From Micromonospora parathelypteridis (GTDB lineage: Bacteria > Actinomycetota > Actinomycetes > Mycobacteriales > Micromonosporaceae), in assembly GCF_014201145.1 (NCBI RefSeq), contig NZ_JACHDP010000001.1, positions 372,001-436,000 of the forward strand: a DNA stretch of 64,000 bases, given 5' to 3'. Each line of letters opens with the position of its first letter. Positions within the stretch are counted from its first letter, which is position 1. Position numbers and translations under genes: made by a program. The notes beneath the pieces were generated by a model. It was not told the DNA's origin. It saw only the letters and a program-made list of their open reading frames with translations, and did no database searches. This document shows, one piece after another, positions 16,975 through 24,561 of the stretch.

Positions 16975-18209
16975 GCCAGGCCGTGCTGGGCGGGATCGAC
17001 CGGGCCGCGTTCGCGGTGGCGCTCGCCGGCCGGCTACGACGGGCCGGCGTCCCCGCCGGGCTCACCGATGTCGACGACTTCGTCCGGGCGCTCGCCATCA
17101 GCCCACCCGACTCGATGTCCACGCTCTACTGGACCGCCCGGATCAGCCTGGTTCGGCGGCACGCCGACCTCGCCGCGTTCGACAGCGTCTTCGCGGCGGT
17201 CTTCATGGACCCGCCGCCGCTGCCCCGACCGTCGCGGTCCGCGCCGCCGGCGGCCGATCACGACGACGTGTACGCCCGGGTGCCCGCCGACACCGACGAC
17301 GCGGGGTCGGACGGCGGCCTGCCGTGGGCGACTCTGCCTCCAGCCGTCGCGGAGACACCGGAACACGAGGCCCCACTGCGGCTGCCCGAGCGGCGGCCCA
17401 GCGCCCTCGCCGGGCTCGCCGAGCGCCCGTTCGACGAACTCGACGCGGCACAGGTCAGGCAGCTCGGTGACGCTCTGCGCGCGGCTGTCGCCGGCTGGCC
17501 GACCCGGCGTACCCGGCGACACGCTGTCGGCTCGGGCGGTGCGCGGGTCGCGTTGCGGCCCACGATCGCCCGGGCCCGCCGTACTGGTTGGGAACCCGTC
17601 GAGGTCGTCCGCGAGCGGCCGGTGCGGCGACCACGCCGGGTCGTGCTGCTCTGCGACGTCAGCGAGTCGATGCGGGCGCAGGCGACCGCGTACCTGCACC
17701 TGATGCGGGCGTTCGCGGTCGTCGCCGACGCGGAGGTGTTCGCGTTCGCGACGACCCTGACCCGACTCACCGTGGTGCTACGACACACGTCGGCGGTCGA
17801 GGCGGTCGCCCAGGCCAGCATCGCCGTGACCGACCGGTACGGGGGCACCCGGATCGCCACGAACCTGCGCGCCCTGCTCAACTCCCACCACGCGGACGCG
17901 GTACGTGGGGCCGTGGTGGTGATCGGCTCGGACGGCTGGGACAGCGATCCGCCCGACGAGTTGGCGGCCGTGATGGCCCGGCTGAGTCGGCGTGCGTACC
18001 GGATCGTCTGGTTGAATCCCCGCGCAGGCGCACCCGACTTCGCCCCCCGGGTCGGCGGCATGGCCGCCGCGCTCCCCTACTGCGACCGGATGCTGCCGGC
18101 CGGCACCTTCGGGGACCTGCTGGTCGTCGCCCGTCAGCTCCAGAGCGTCACGTGCACCGACGGCCGGAATTGGCCGACGCTGACGCCCGCGCCGCGCATC
18201 ATCGCCTGA
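16971..18209 (+). CDS. coxE: CoxE, von Willebrand factor A domain protein
   Basis: 412 residues from GTG 16971 (GTGA overlap with coxG). The C-terminal half is a VWA domain with a MIDAS-type motif VLLCDVSESMRAQ, then FAFATTLTRLT, GGTRIATNLRALL and VIGSDGWDSDPP. The N-terminal half is helical with a Pro/Asp-rich linker (residues 80-130). VWA proteins pair with MoxR ATPases; CoxE partners CoxD in maturing the active site of CO dehydrogenase. The last 76 bp overlap, antisense, the 3' end of the convergent LysR gene. Confidence 0.92.
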   Translation: MSQAVLGGIDRAAFAVALAGRLRRAGVPAGLTDVDDFVRALAISPPDSMSTLYWTARISLVRRHADLAAFDSVFAAVFMDPPPLPRPSRSAPPAADHDDVYARVPADTDDAGSDGGLPWATLPPAVAETPEHEAPLRLPERRPSALAGLAERPFDELDAAQVRQLGDALRAAVAGWPTRRTRRHAVGSGGARVALRPTIARARRTGWEPVEVVRERPVRRPRRVVLLCDVSESMRAQATAYLHLMRAFAVVADAEVFAFATTLTRLTVVLRHTSAVEAVAQASIAVTDRYGGTRIATNLRALLNSHHADAVRGAVVVIGSDGWDSDPPDELAAVMARLSRRAYRIVWLNPRAGAPDFAPRVGGMAAALPYCDRMLPAGTFGDLLVVARQLQSVTCTDGRNWPTLTPAPRIIA

Positions 18210-19090
18210 ATCGCCCTCGGCGTCGACGAGAAACGCGACAGTTCGTCGGCGGCCGACATCGAGCCGGGGACGGCGAGCACCTGCGAGTGCCACACCGCTT
18301 CCATCGTCGCGTGCGGCCCCGCCACCTGCGCAAGATGGCCCTGACGGACGTCCGGTGTGACGGTGAACGCGAGGGCTGGTGCCACACCCTTGCCGCGCTT
18401 GGCCTCCCCCAGCGCCGCCGCGTGGCTCTGGAAGATCTGCTGCCGCTCGTCCAGCACGGCCAGCCGGCGCAGCAGCGCCGGGACCGCGCCCAACTCGGTG
18501 GCGGCCGACGGCCCGAGCAACCACGTCTGCTCGCGTAACTGCCCCGGGGACGCCGGCATGCCGGCCAATGGATGCTCCGGGCCGACGACGAGCACCACCC
18601 GGTAGTTCATCACCGGCCGGCAGGCGATCGCGGTGTCGACGACCGGCGGCTGCGGTCCGATCGCGATGTCCGCGGCGCGAGTCAGCAACAGCGACCCGAA
18701 CGCGCCCGGGTTGCCCACGCTCAGCTCGACGTCGAGGTCGGCCGCCCGCTTGGCGAAGAGCTCGATCAACCCCGGCGCGGCGAACTCGGCGAACAGGCTC
18801 GACGCGGCGACCCGCAGCAACCGTCGGCCACGCTTCGCGGCGCTCACCTCCAGCATCGTGCGGTCCTGCAGGCCCAGCAGTTCGGCCGCACGACTGGCCA
18901 GCCGAAGCCCACCCGGGGTGAACGCGAGACCCACCGCCGTCCGCCGGAACAGCTTGTCGCCGAACTCCTTGCGCAACTGCGCGATGTGCAGTGACACCGC
19001 CGACTCGGAGACCTGAAGCTCTGCGGCGGCCTGCTTGACGGACCCCAACCGGACCACGGCGACGTACGCGCGAAGCTGCGTCGGGGTCAC
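18134..19090 (-). CDS. LysR family transcriptional regulator of the cox cluster
   Basis: 318 residues from GTG 19090 (MTPTQLRAYVAVV); the frame is open further upstream, but this gives the standard LysR N-terminus. The winged helix-turn-helix (GSVKQAAAELQVSESAVSLHIAQLRKEFG) is at residues 16-45, followed by a substrate-binding domain. LysR regulators are common in carboxydotroph cox loci, so control of coxMSL is likely, though the gene is convergent with coxE rather than beside the cox promoter. Its 3' end overlaps coxE by 76 bp in antisense. Confidence 0.85.
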   Translation of the reverse strand: MTPTQLRAYVAVVRLGSVKQAAAELQVSESAVSLHIAQLRKEFGDKLFRRTAVGLAFTPGGLRLASRAAELLGLQDRTMLEVSAAKRGRRLLRVAASSLFAEFAAPGLIELFAKRAADLDVELSVGNPGAFGSLLLTRAADIAIGPQPPVVDTAIACRPVMNYRVVLVVGPEHPLAGMPASPGQLREQTWLLGPSAATELGAVPALLRRLAVLDERQQIFQSHAAALGEAKRGKGVAPALAFTVTPDVRQGHLAQVAGPHATMEAVWHSQVLAVPGSMSAADELSRFSSTPRAIQAMMRGAGVSVGQFRPSVHVTLWS

Positions 19091-19278
19091 GGCGGCACCC
19101 TCTTCCCCGCCCCGATCGCGTGGTTCGGCTCCCCGTCGAGACGAACCACGATCATCCCCCGGTGAACGGCACCACCGCCAGTGGCCCGCAGACGGCCCGG
19201 AGCCCGATTGGCCCGGCAGCATCTGTGCACGTACGGAATCGGGTTGTCCGCTCGGGGCTGCGGGCTTAGCGTCATGGG

Positions 19279-19434
19279 GCACCTCCCGGTGCGCAGGCAA
19301 CGGCTACTTCCGCTTCCAACGGGGAGACGTGGGTTCAAATCCCACCGCCACTTCGGGTGGCGTCGACCAGCGGCCCAGGTCACCTTTGGCCCGCAAGGGC
19401 CGGTCGCCGTTACCGCTTCGATCTCGGGAGGTGC
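19279..19434 (+). ncRNA. Bacterial Y RNA, copy 1 (YrlA-like)
   Basis: Closing stem GCACCTCCCG (19279-19288) with CGGGAGGTGC (19425-19434), ten perfect pairs, the part expected to bind Ro. It carries the two boxes common to all copies here, CCCGGTGCG on the 5' side and GATCTCGGG on the 3' side, forming an internal loop next to the stem. Then CAGGCAACGGCTACTTC and a tRNA-like T arm GTGGG-TTCAAAT-CCCAC (19329-19345). It also has a CGCCAC/GTGGCG hairpin and a GGCCC-GCAA-GGGCC tetraloop hairpin. Lies upstream of the Ro gene on the same strand. Confidence 0.72.
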
Positions 19435-19436
19435 GC

Positions 19437-19551
19437 TCACGCCGCACGCCCGGTGCGACGGATACGGTTACTTCTCTGGTAAGGCCCGGCAAGGGCTGCG
19501 GTTCGAACCCGCAACACCGTGTCCACCTCTGATCTCGGGCGTGCGGCGTGA
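19437..19551 (+). ncRNA. Bacterial Y RNA, copy 2 (YrlA-like, short)
   Basis: Sixteen-pair perfect closing stem TCACGCCGCACGCCCG (19437-19452) with its reverse complement at 19536-19551. Contains the shared boxes CCCGGTGCG and GATCTCGGG, the conserved TACGGTTACTTC, and a T arm TGCGG-TTCGAAC-CCGCA (19497-19513). At 115 nt it is the shortest full copy, and I see no clear D-arm mimic after the T arm. It begins two bases after copy 1 ends, so the two are probably processed from one transcript. Confidence 0.72.
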
Positions 19552-19623
19552 CCCTTTCCTCGTCGATCAGGAGATCGCAAACTCCGTTGCCCGGGCTTTC
19601 CCGCCACCGCTACGGTCGTGACC

Positions 19624-19661
19624 GCACTTCCCGGTGCGTTGATCTCGATCTCGGGAAGCGC
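19624..19661 (+). ncRNA. Minimal Y-stem hairpin lacking the tRNA-like module
   Basis: GCACTTCCCG (19624-19633) pairs with CGGGAAGCGC (19652-19661), nine of ten pairs, and the two shared boxes CCCGGTGCG and GATCTCGGG are both present, but only a few bases separate them. It looks like a Y RNA reduced to the Ro-binding stem, or a relic of a fourth copy. Whether it is expressed alone cannot be told. Confidence 0.4.
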
Positions 19662-19664
19662 GAC

Positions 19665-19812
19665 CACGCCGCACGCCCGGTGCGCAGGCAACGGTTACTT
19701 CAGGGTTCCGCAGATGGGGGTTCGAATCCCCTCGACACCTCCGGGTGGGTAGTTCAACGGACAGAACGGCGGACTAGTCCGTGGCCGATTCTGATCTCGG
19801 GTGTGCGGTGCG
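19665..19812 (+). ncRNA. Bacterial Y RNA, copy 3 (YrlA-like with T and D arm mimics)
   Basis: Closing stem 19665-19679 with 19798-19812 (twelve Watson-Crick pairs, two G-U, one mismatch), carrying the CCCGGTGCG and GATCTCGGG boxes. After CAGGCAACGGTTACTTC comes a T arm GGGGG-TTCGAAT-CCCCT (19716-19732), and then a D-arm-like TAGTTCAACGGACAGAAC (19750-19767) in which GTTC and GAAC can pair, followed by an anticodon-stem-like ACGG/CCGT hairpin. T before D is the reverse of tRNA order, so it is not a tRNA gene but a tRNA mimic, as described for YrlA RNAs. The Ro start codon is 36 bp downstream. Confidence 0.78.
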
Positions 19813-19847
19813 GTGGCGCTTTTCCGGCCGACTGACGGGGGGACGTC

Positions 19848-21377
19848 ATGGCCAAGTTCAACCTCAAGCTGCGTAAGAGCCGGCATCAGCCGATGACCGC
19901 CGAGGGCGCTCCCGGCTTCGCCCGTGAGCCACGACTCGAGCTGTTCCTGCTCGGAGTCTCCAACATGGTCGGCGAAGACACCTTCTACGAGGGCTCCACG
20001 ACCCGGGACGCTCGTTTCCGGGACCTGGTTGCCGCCGTCGCCGTTGCCGATCCCGACTGGTTCGGCCGCTTCGTACCGTGGCTCCGGTCCGGCGCGATGA
20101 TGCGCTCGGCGTCTGTGGTGGCGGCCCTTGAGGGTGCCCGTGCCCAGGTCGCCGCGGGGATCGCGGGCTCGCGGGCCGTCGTGAACTCCGCGCTGCAGCG
20201 CGCGGACGAGCCGGGCGAGGCTCTGGCGTACTGGCTGGCACGCCATGGTCGGGCACTGCCCAAGCCGGTCAAGCGGGGCATCGCCGACGCGGCCGTCCGG
20301 CTGTACACCGAGCGGAGCCTGCTCAAGTACGACTCGGTCGGGAGCCAGGTGCGGTTCGGTGACGTCATCGATCTGACCCACCCCACCGCGAAGGACGACC
20401 GGCAGGGTGACCTGTTCCGGCACGCGCTGGACCGGCGACACCGGCGGGACAATCCGCTGCCGTCGTCGCTGCGGATGCTGGCGGCACGGGACGCGCTCAT
20501 GGCGATGCCGGTCGAGCAGCGTCGGGCGGTCACCGATCCGGCGGTGCTGGGCGCGGCCGGTATGACGTGGGAGGCCCTGGCCGGCTGGCGGCAGAACGCG
20601 TTGGACGCAACGGCGTGGGAGTCCGTCATCCCGACCATGGGCTACCTGGCGTTGCTGCGTAACCTGCGCAACTTCGACCAGGTGGGGGTCAGCGACACCG
20701 TCGCGGAGACCGTGGCGGCCAAGCTCTCGGATCCGGGTGCGGTCGCCACCTCGCGGGTGCTGCCGATGCGCTTCCTGTCGGCGTACAACGCGGCACCGAG
20801 CCTGCGGTGGGCGTACCCGCTGGAGAAGGCGTTGCAGCACGCCCTGACGAACGTGCCCGCCCTGGATGGTCGGACCCTCGTCCTCATCGACACGTCCGGC
20901 TCGATGCGGAGCCCGTTCAGCAGGGACGGCTCCCTGCTCTGCTGGGACGCTGCCACGGTGTTCGGCCTCGCGCTGGCGGCCCGGGCGCAGGCGGCCACGG
21001 TGGTGTCGTTCTCCAACGCCAGCCGGGTGTTCCCGCCGATGGCGGGCGAGTCGGTGCTCGCGGGGGTGCGGCGGTTCACGGACGATGGCTATTTCCTCGG
21101 CATGGGCACCGACACCGAGAAGGCGGTCCGGAAGTATTTCGACGGGCACGACCGGGTGGTCATCCTCACCGACGAGCAGGCCCGATGGCACAGCTCGGCG
21201 AACGTCGCGGCGGCGGTGCCCACGGAGGTACCCGTGTACACCTGGAACCTGGCCGGATACCGACTTGGTCACGCACCGACCACGGCGAACCGCCACACCT
21301 TCGGCGGTCTGTCCGATGCCGCATTCGCGATGATCCCGCTCATCGAGGCCGGATCCCACGACCGGTGGCCCTTCTGA
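19848..21377 (+). CDS. rsr: Bacterial Ro60 orthologue (TROVE domain protein)
   Basis: 509 residues. GGGGGGA (19836-19842) precedes the ATG. The N-terminal ~300 residues match the TROVE HEAT-repeat ring (GVSNMVGEDTFYEG, WFGRFVPWLRSGAMMRSA, PLPSSLRMLAARDALMA, MGYLALLRNLRNFDQVGVSD). The C-terminal VWA domain has a MIDAS DTSGS at 348-352. Ro proteins bind misfolded RNAs in the ring and Y RNA on its outer surface; bacterial Ro (Rsr) tethers to exonucleases such as PNPase through Y RNA for RNA decay. Three Y RNA copies lie directly upstream on the same strand, giving a complete Ro-Y locus. Confidence 0.92.
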   Translation: MAKFNLKLRKSRHQPMTAEGAPGFAREPRLELFLLGVSNMVGEDTFYEGSTTRDARFRDLVAAVAVADPDWFGRFVPWLRSGAMMRSASVVAALEGARAQVAAGIAGSRAVVNSALQRADEPGEALAYWLARHGRALPKPVKRGIADAAVRLYTERSLLKYDSVGSQVRFGDVIDLTHPTAKDDRQGDLFRHALDRRHRRDNPLPSSLRMLAARDALMAMPVEQRRAVTDPAVLGAAGMTWEALAGWRQNALDATAWESVIPTMGYLALLRNLRNFDQVGVSDTVAETVAAKLSDPGAVATSRVLPMRFLSAYNAAPSLRWAYPLEKALQHALTNVPALDGRTLVLIDTSGSMRSPFSRDGSLLCWDAATVFGLALAARAQAATVVSFSNASRVFPPMAGESVLAGVRRFTDDGYFLGMGTDTEKAVRKYFDGHDRVVILTDEQARWHSSANVAAAVPTEVPVYTWNLAGYRLGHAPTTANRHTFGGLSDAAFAMIPLIEAGSHDRWPF

Positions 21378-21416
21378 GGACACTGAAGCCGGGTCACTGA
21401 CCCGGCTTCGGTGTCC
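21378..21416. terminator. Bidirectional terminator between Ro and the XRE gene
   Basis: GGACACTGAAGCCGGGTCA (21378-21396) and TGACCCGGCTTCGGTGTCC (21398-21416) pair over 19 positions with a single G-U, starting right at the Ro stop. The next gene is convergent (ends at 21440), so one hairpin can serve both. Confidence 0.75.
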
Positions 21417-21439
21417 CCGAGGCCACCCACCTGACGAGT

Positions 21440-22261
21440 TCAGCCCGTCCCGGCGGCGGGCTTGGCGAGGGCTTGGAGTGTCGCGGTGGTCGCCGGGTCG
21501 GCCGGGAAGAAGGCCTCGACGGCCAGCCCGGAGACGGTGACATCCAGCGGGGTGCCGAAGAGGGTGGTGGTGCTGAAGAAAGACAGCTCCTGGTCGCCGT
21601 GGCGGTACCGCAGCGGGATGACGACCCGCGACGCGGCGTCGTCGCTGATCGGCACCGCGACGTCGTCGCCGCTGGGATAGCCGCGAAGCTCCTCATGCAA
21701 CTCGTACAGGGCCGGGTCGTTGGTTGTCACGGCCTGCTGGTGCAGTCGTTTGAGCAGATGGGCGCGCCACTCAGGCAGGTTGAGGATGCGCGGGGCCATG
21801 CCGTCGGGGTGCAGGCTGAGCCGCAGCACGTTGATCGGTGGGGTCAGCAGGTGCGGCTCGGCACCGGCGGTGAACAGGGCAACGGCAGGGTTGGCCTCGA
21901 CGAGGTGCCAATGCTGGTCGACGAGCACGGCGGGGTACGGGCCGTGTCCGTCGAGGATCTGCCGCACGGCGGCACGTACGGGAGCCAGCTCCGGGTCGTT
22001 CAGCTCGCGGCTGGGGTAGGCGGGGGCGTAGCCGGCAGCGAGCAGCATCGTGTTGCGCTCAGCCAGCGGCATGTCGAGCTGCTCGGCCAGCCGCAGGATC
22101 AACTCCGGGCTCGGCCGGGATCGCCCGGTCTCCACGAAGCTCAGGTGCCGGGCCGACACGCCCGCCTCGATCGACAGGTCGAGCTGACTCATCCCGCGAG
22201 TTCGGCGCCAGTCGCGCAGCAGCTCCCCGACCGGTCGCCCCTGCCTGGTCATTGTCGTCAC
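21440..22261 (-). CDS. XRE family regulator with MmyB-like ligand-binding domain
   Basis: 273 residues. Helix-turn-helix at residues 10-65 (LLRDWRRTRGMSQLDLSIEAGVSARHLSFVETGRSRPS), then the MmyB-like PAS-type domain (YPAVLVDQHWHLVEANPAVALFT, NVLRLSLHPDGMAPRILNLPEWRAHLLKRLHQ). This is a common actinobacterial regulator class, generally beside the gene it controls; in MmyB-like proteins the C-terminal domain may bind a fatty-acid-like ligand. It diverges from the DUF1330 gene across about 130 bp and probably regulates it. Confidence 0.88.
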   Translation of the reverse strand: MTTMTRQGRPVGELLRDWRRTRGMSQLDLSIEAGVSARHLSFVETGRSRPSPELILRLAEQLDMPLAERNTMLLAAGYAPAYPSRELNDPELAPVRAAVRQILDGHGPYPAVLVDQHWHLVEANPAVALFTAGAEPHLLTPPINVLRLSLHPDGMAPRILNLPEWRAHLLKRLHQQAVTTNDPALYELHEELRGYPSGDDVAVPISDDAASRVVIPLRYRHGDQELSFFSTTTLFGTPLDVTVSGLAVEAFFPADPATTATLQALAKPAAGTG

Positions 22262-22392
22262 GCCCCGACCCTAATTGCCGCATCGGAGCAGGGACCTTTA
22301 CCTGCGACGTAATCGACAACGTGCACAAGCACCCGAAATCATCTTCTCGGAGGCCACGCACAGCCTCCCATCCCGCAAACGAGGAGAGATTC

Positions 22393-22740
22393 ATGGCCGC
22401 CGCGTACGCGCTTGCGCACCTGCGCAGAGCACCGATCAACGCCGAAGTGCTGGAATACCTGGAGCGCATCGAGTCGACCCTTACGCCCTTCGGTGGCCGG
22501 TTCATCGTCCACGGTGGTGCCGTCGAGGTGCTGGAGGGCAGCTGGCCGGGCGATGTGATCATCATCGAGTTTCCGGACCTGGCCGGGGCCCGCTCCTGGT
22601 ACCACTCCAGCGCCTACCAGGAGATCAAGCCCTTGCGGGCGAGGCACCTCACCGGCGAGGTGATCCTCGTCGAGGGAGTCGAGGCCGACCACGACTCAGT
22701 GCAGATGGCCGCCGAACTCCGTCGAGCCGGGAGCCGGTAG
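22393..22740 (+). CDS. DUF1330 family protein
   Basis: 115 residues from the ATG at 22393 with GAGGAGA at 22381-22387. Dimeric alpha-beta-barrel fold motifs: RIESTLTPFGGRFIVHGGAVEVLEGSWPGDVIIIEFPDLAGARSWYHSSAYQEI is the core region typical of DUF1330 (shown here as positions 20-80: key residues GG-F--HGG, EG-WPGD, S--Y). The function of the family is unknown; small members may be stress-related or bind small molecules. It diverges from an XRE regulator and abuts, tail to tail, the lipoprotein gene at 22741. Confidence 0.85.
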   Translation: MAAAYALAHLRRAPINAEVLEYLERIESTLTPFGGRFIVHGGAVEVLEGSWPGDVIIIEFPDLAGARSWYHSSAYQEIKPLRARHLTGEVILVEGVEADHDSVQMAAELRRAGSR

Positions 22741-23508
22741 TCAGTCGTTCAGACCAAGCTGGGGATACAGGGCGTCCGGCGCAGGGACCGCTCCTTCCGG
22801 GCGCGTGACGCCGGTGGACACACCGAAGTCGCTGTAGCGAAGGGACGCGTTCGGGATCCCGCTGCCGGCTGGGATCAGGAAACCGACCAGCCGGCCGTCG
22901 GCGTCCAGCGTCGCGCGGAACGGGTGGCTGCGGACGCTGTCGGGAAACGTGCTTCCTGGAGGGGGACGGAAGTTGATCCCGGTGCCGTCGCGGACCCGGG
23001 TCACATCGAACGTCCCGACGATTTCAGAGCCGTCTGCTCGTGCGGTGACGATCGCGTCGATGAGGCGGGCCGAGCCGCCAGGGTCGTTCTTGCCTGGCGC
23101 GAAGCTGAGGGCGAAGTCCGACGGCACCCGGGCCGGGTCGAGGGTCATCCATTCGTGGCCGACGCCCGGGAGGTCCAGGTCGGTCTTCAGATAGACGTCA
23201 TTGTCGATCATCCGGATCTCGATGACGCGGCCGGACATCGAAGCCGTGGTGATGCCGCGCTTCTTGACGTTGTCGGTGTGCGACAGCGTCGTGATTTGAC
23301 CGGCGAAGTCGACATCGACGCGGAAGCTCGTCTGATCGATGAACGTCGTGCCTGCCCTCAGCAGCTCGATCGCCTTGGCCGTGTCGGCTGCGCCAGCGCT
23401 GACGGTCGGCGCCGCGGCGGGTTCTTCTGTCGTCCCCATGGCAACCGAGCAGGCCAGGATGAGCAGAACTCCCCCGCAAATGCCGGCCACCACAGCTCGA
23501 CGTGTCAT
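22741..23508 (-). CDS. LppX/LprAFG-like lipoprotein
   Basis: 255 residues. The signal peptide ends in LILAC, a lipobox. The mature part has the pattern of the LolA-like LppX/LprG family: an ETLRAG-type helix (TAKAIELLRAGTTFIDQTSFRVDVD), then strands such as DNVKKRGITTASMSGRVIEIRMIDNDVYLKTDL and GTFDVTRV (key features only). Such proteins carry triacyl lipids or glycolipids across the cell envelope in mycobacteria; the ligand here is unknown. It ends exactly where the DUF1330 gene ends on the other strand. Confidence 0.75.
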   Translation of the reverse strand: MTRRAVVAGICGGVLLILACSVAMGTTEEPAAAPTVSAGAADTAKAIELLRAGTTFIDQTSFRVDVDFAGQITTLSHTDNVKKRGITTASMSGRVIEIRMIDNDVYLKTDLDLPGVGHEWMTLDPARVPSDFALSFAPGKNDPGGSARLIDAIVTARADGSEIVGTFDVTRVRDGTGINFRPPPGSTFPDSVRSHPFRATLDADGRLVGFLIPAGSGIPNASLRYSDFGVSTGVTRPEGAVPAPDALYPQLGLND

Positions 23509-23594
23509 AGCCGCAGGCTATTCGGCTTTCGCAAGCCCACCCGACGCTCGGCCGTCAAGCGATGGCCTGGCGACGAAGTCGGACGTTCGACCCG

Positions 23595-24479
23595 TCAGGG
23601 CAGGAACTCGGCGGTCAGGTTGATCAGGGCGCGGGCGGCGGCGCCGACGGGACGTCCCAGCGGGATGGCGAGCGACAGCGTCCAGTCGAGGTCGGCGTCG
23701 GTGACGGTCAACGCGCGTACCCCTTTGGTGTCGGCGACGACAAAGCGGGGCAGCAGGGCGATGCCAAGGCCGTGCCGGACATGGTCAGCTCCGGTGGCGA
23801 TGTCGGGGATCTCGATCGCCACGCGCCGGGAGAGGCCGGCGGTGGCGAACGCCCGGTCGGTCACCGCGCGGTTGCCAAAGCCGACCGGCGAGTCGATGAA
23901 GTCCAGCCCGGCGAGTTCACCGAGCGTCACCGACTCCCGACTGGCGAACGGATGGTCGTCCGGGACGGCGAGGTCGATCACCGAACGGGCCAGCTCGGTG
24001 AGGTGGATGTCGGCCGGGGGCGCTCCGGGCAGCGAGACGAACGCGAGGTCGAGCCGGCGCTCGGCGAGCGCGTCGATGAGCCCCTGGGACCCGGACGGCG
24101 CGGCGATTGTCTGCAGCAGCACGCCGGGGTGCCGGCGGTGGAACTCGCCGAGCAGTGACGGCAGGCGCAGGAGTCGGATCGAGGTCATCGTGCCGATGCG
24201 CAGGGTGCCGCGTAGGCCGCCGTGCACCTCGGCGACCGCGTCGCGGGCGTCGCGGGCCGCGTCGAGGGCGATCCGGGCGCGCGGCAGGAGCGCCGCGCCG
24301 GCGTCGGTGAGGAGTACGCGTTTGGAGTTGCGGTCCAGCAGCGGCGCCCCCAGCTCACGTTCGAGGGTCTTGACCGCCGCGGAGACCGCCGACTGGACGA
24401 CGTGCAGGCGGGCTGCGGCGCGGGTGAAGTTCTGCTCCTCGGCCACCGCGACGAAGTACTCAAGCTGACGGAGTTCCAC
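23595..24479 (-). CDS. LysR family transcriptional regulator
   Basis: 294 residues from GTG 24479 (MELRQLEYFVAVAEE); another GTG at 24494 would add five residues. Winged HTH (NFTRAAARLHVVQSAVSAAVKTLERELGAPLLDR) at residues 17-50 and a periplasmic-binding-like effector domain (LRIGTMTSIRLLRLPSLLGEFHRRHP). Divergent from the MFS transporter gene across about 80 bp containing short palindromes (ATCGCGAT, TGCTAGCA), so it probably controls that exporter in response to its substrate. Confidence 0.88.
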   Translation of the reverse strand: MELRQLEYFVAVAEEQNFTRAAARLHVVQSAVSAAVKTLERELGAPLLDRNSKRVLLTDAGAALLPRARIALDAARDARDAVAEVHGGLRGTLRIGTMTSIRLLRLPSLLGEFHRRHPGVLLQTIAAPSGSQGLIDALAERRLDLAFVSLPGAPPADIHLTELARSVIDLAVPDDHPFASRESVTLGELAGLDFIDSPVGFGNRAVTDRAFATAGLSRRVAIEIPDIATGADHVRHGLGIALLPRFVVADTKGVRALTVTDADLDWTLSLAIPLGRPVGAAARALINLTAEFLP

Positions 24480-24561
24480 GCCAGCAAGTATCACCCATCG
24501 CGATCGTTGCTAGCATCAACTTTCGTTGGCTGTGATGCTGGGTCGGGGCGAGAGTGTTGTC

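Noticed and set aside
19279..19815. Canonical tRNA genes
   Set aside because: T arms are good but acceptor stems, anticodon arms and order do not fit; in copy 3 the D arm follows the T arm, and each unit is enclosed by a Y-type stem.
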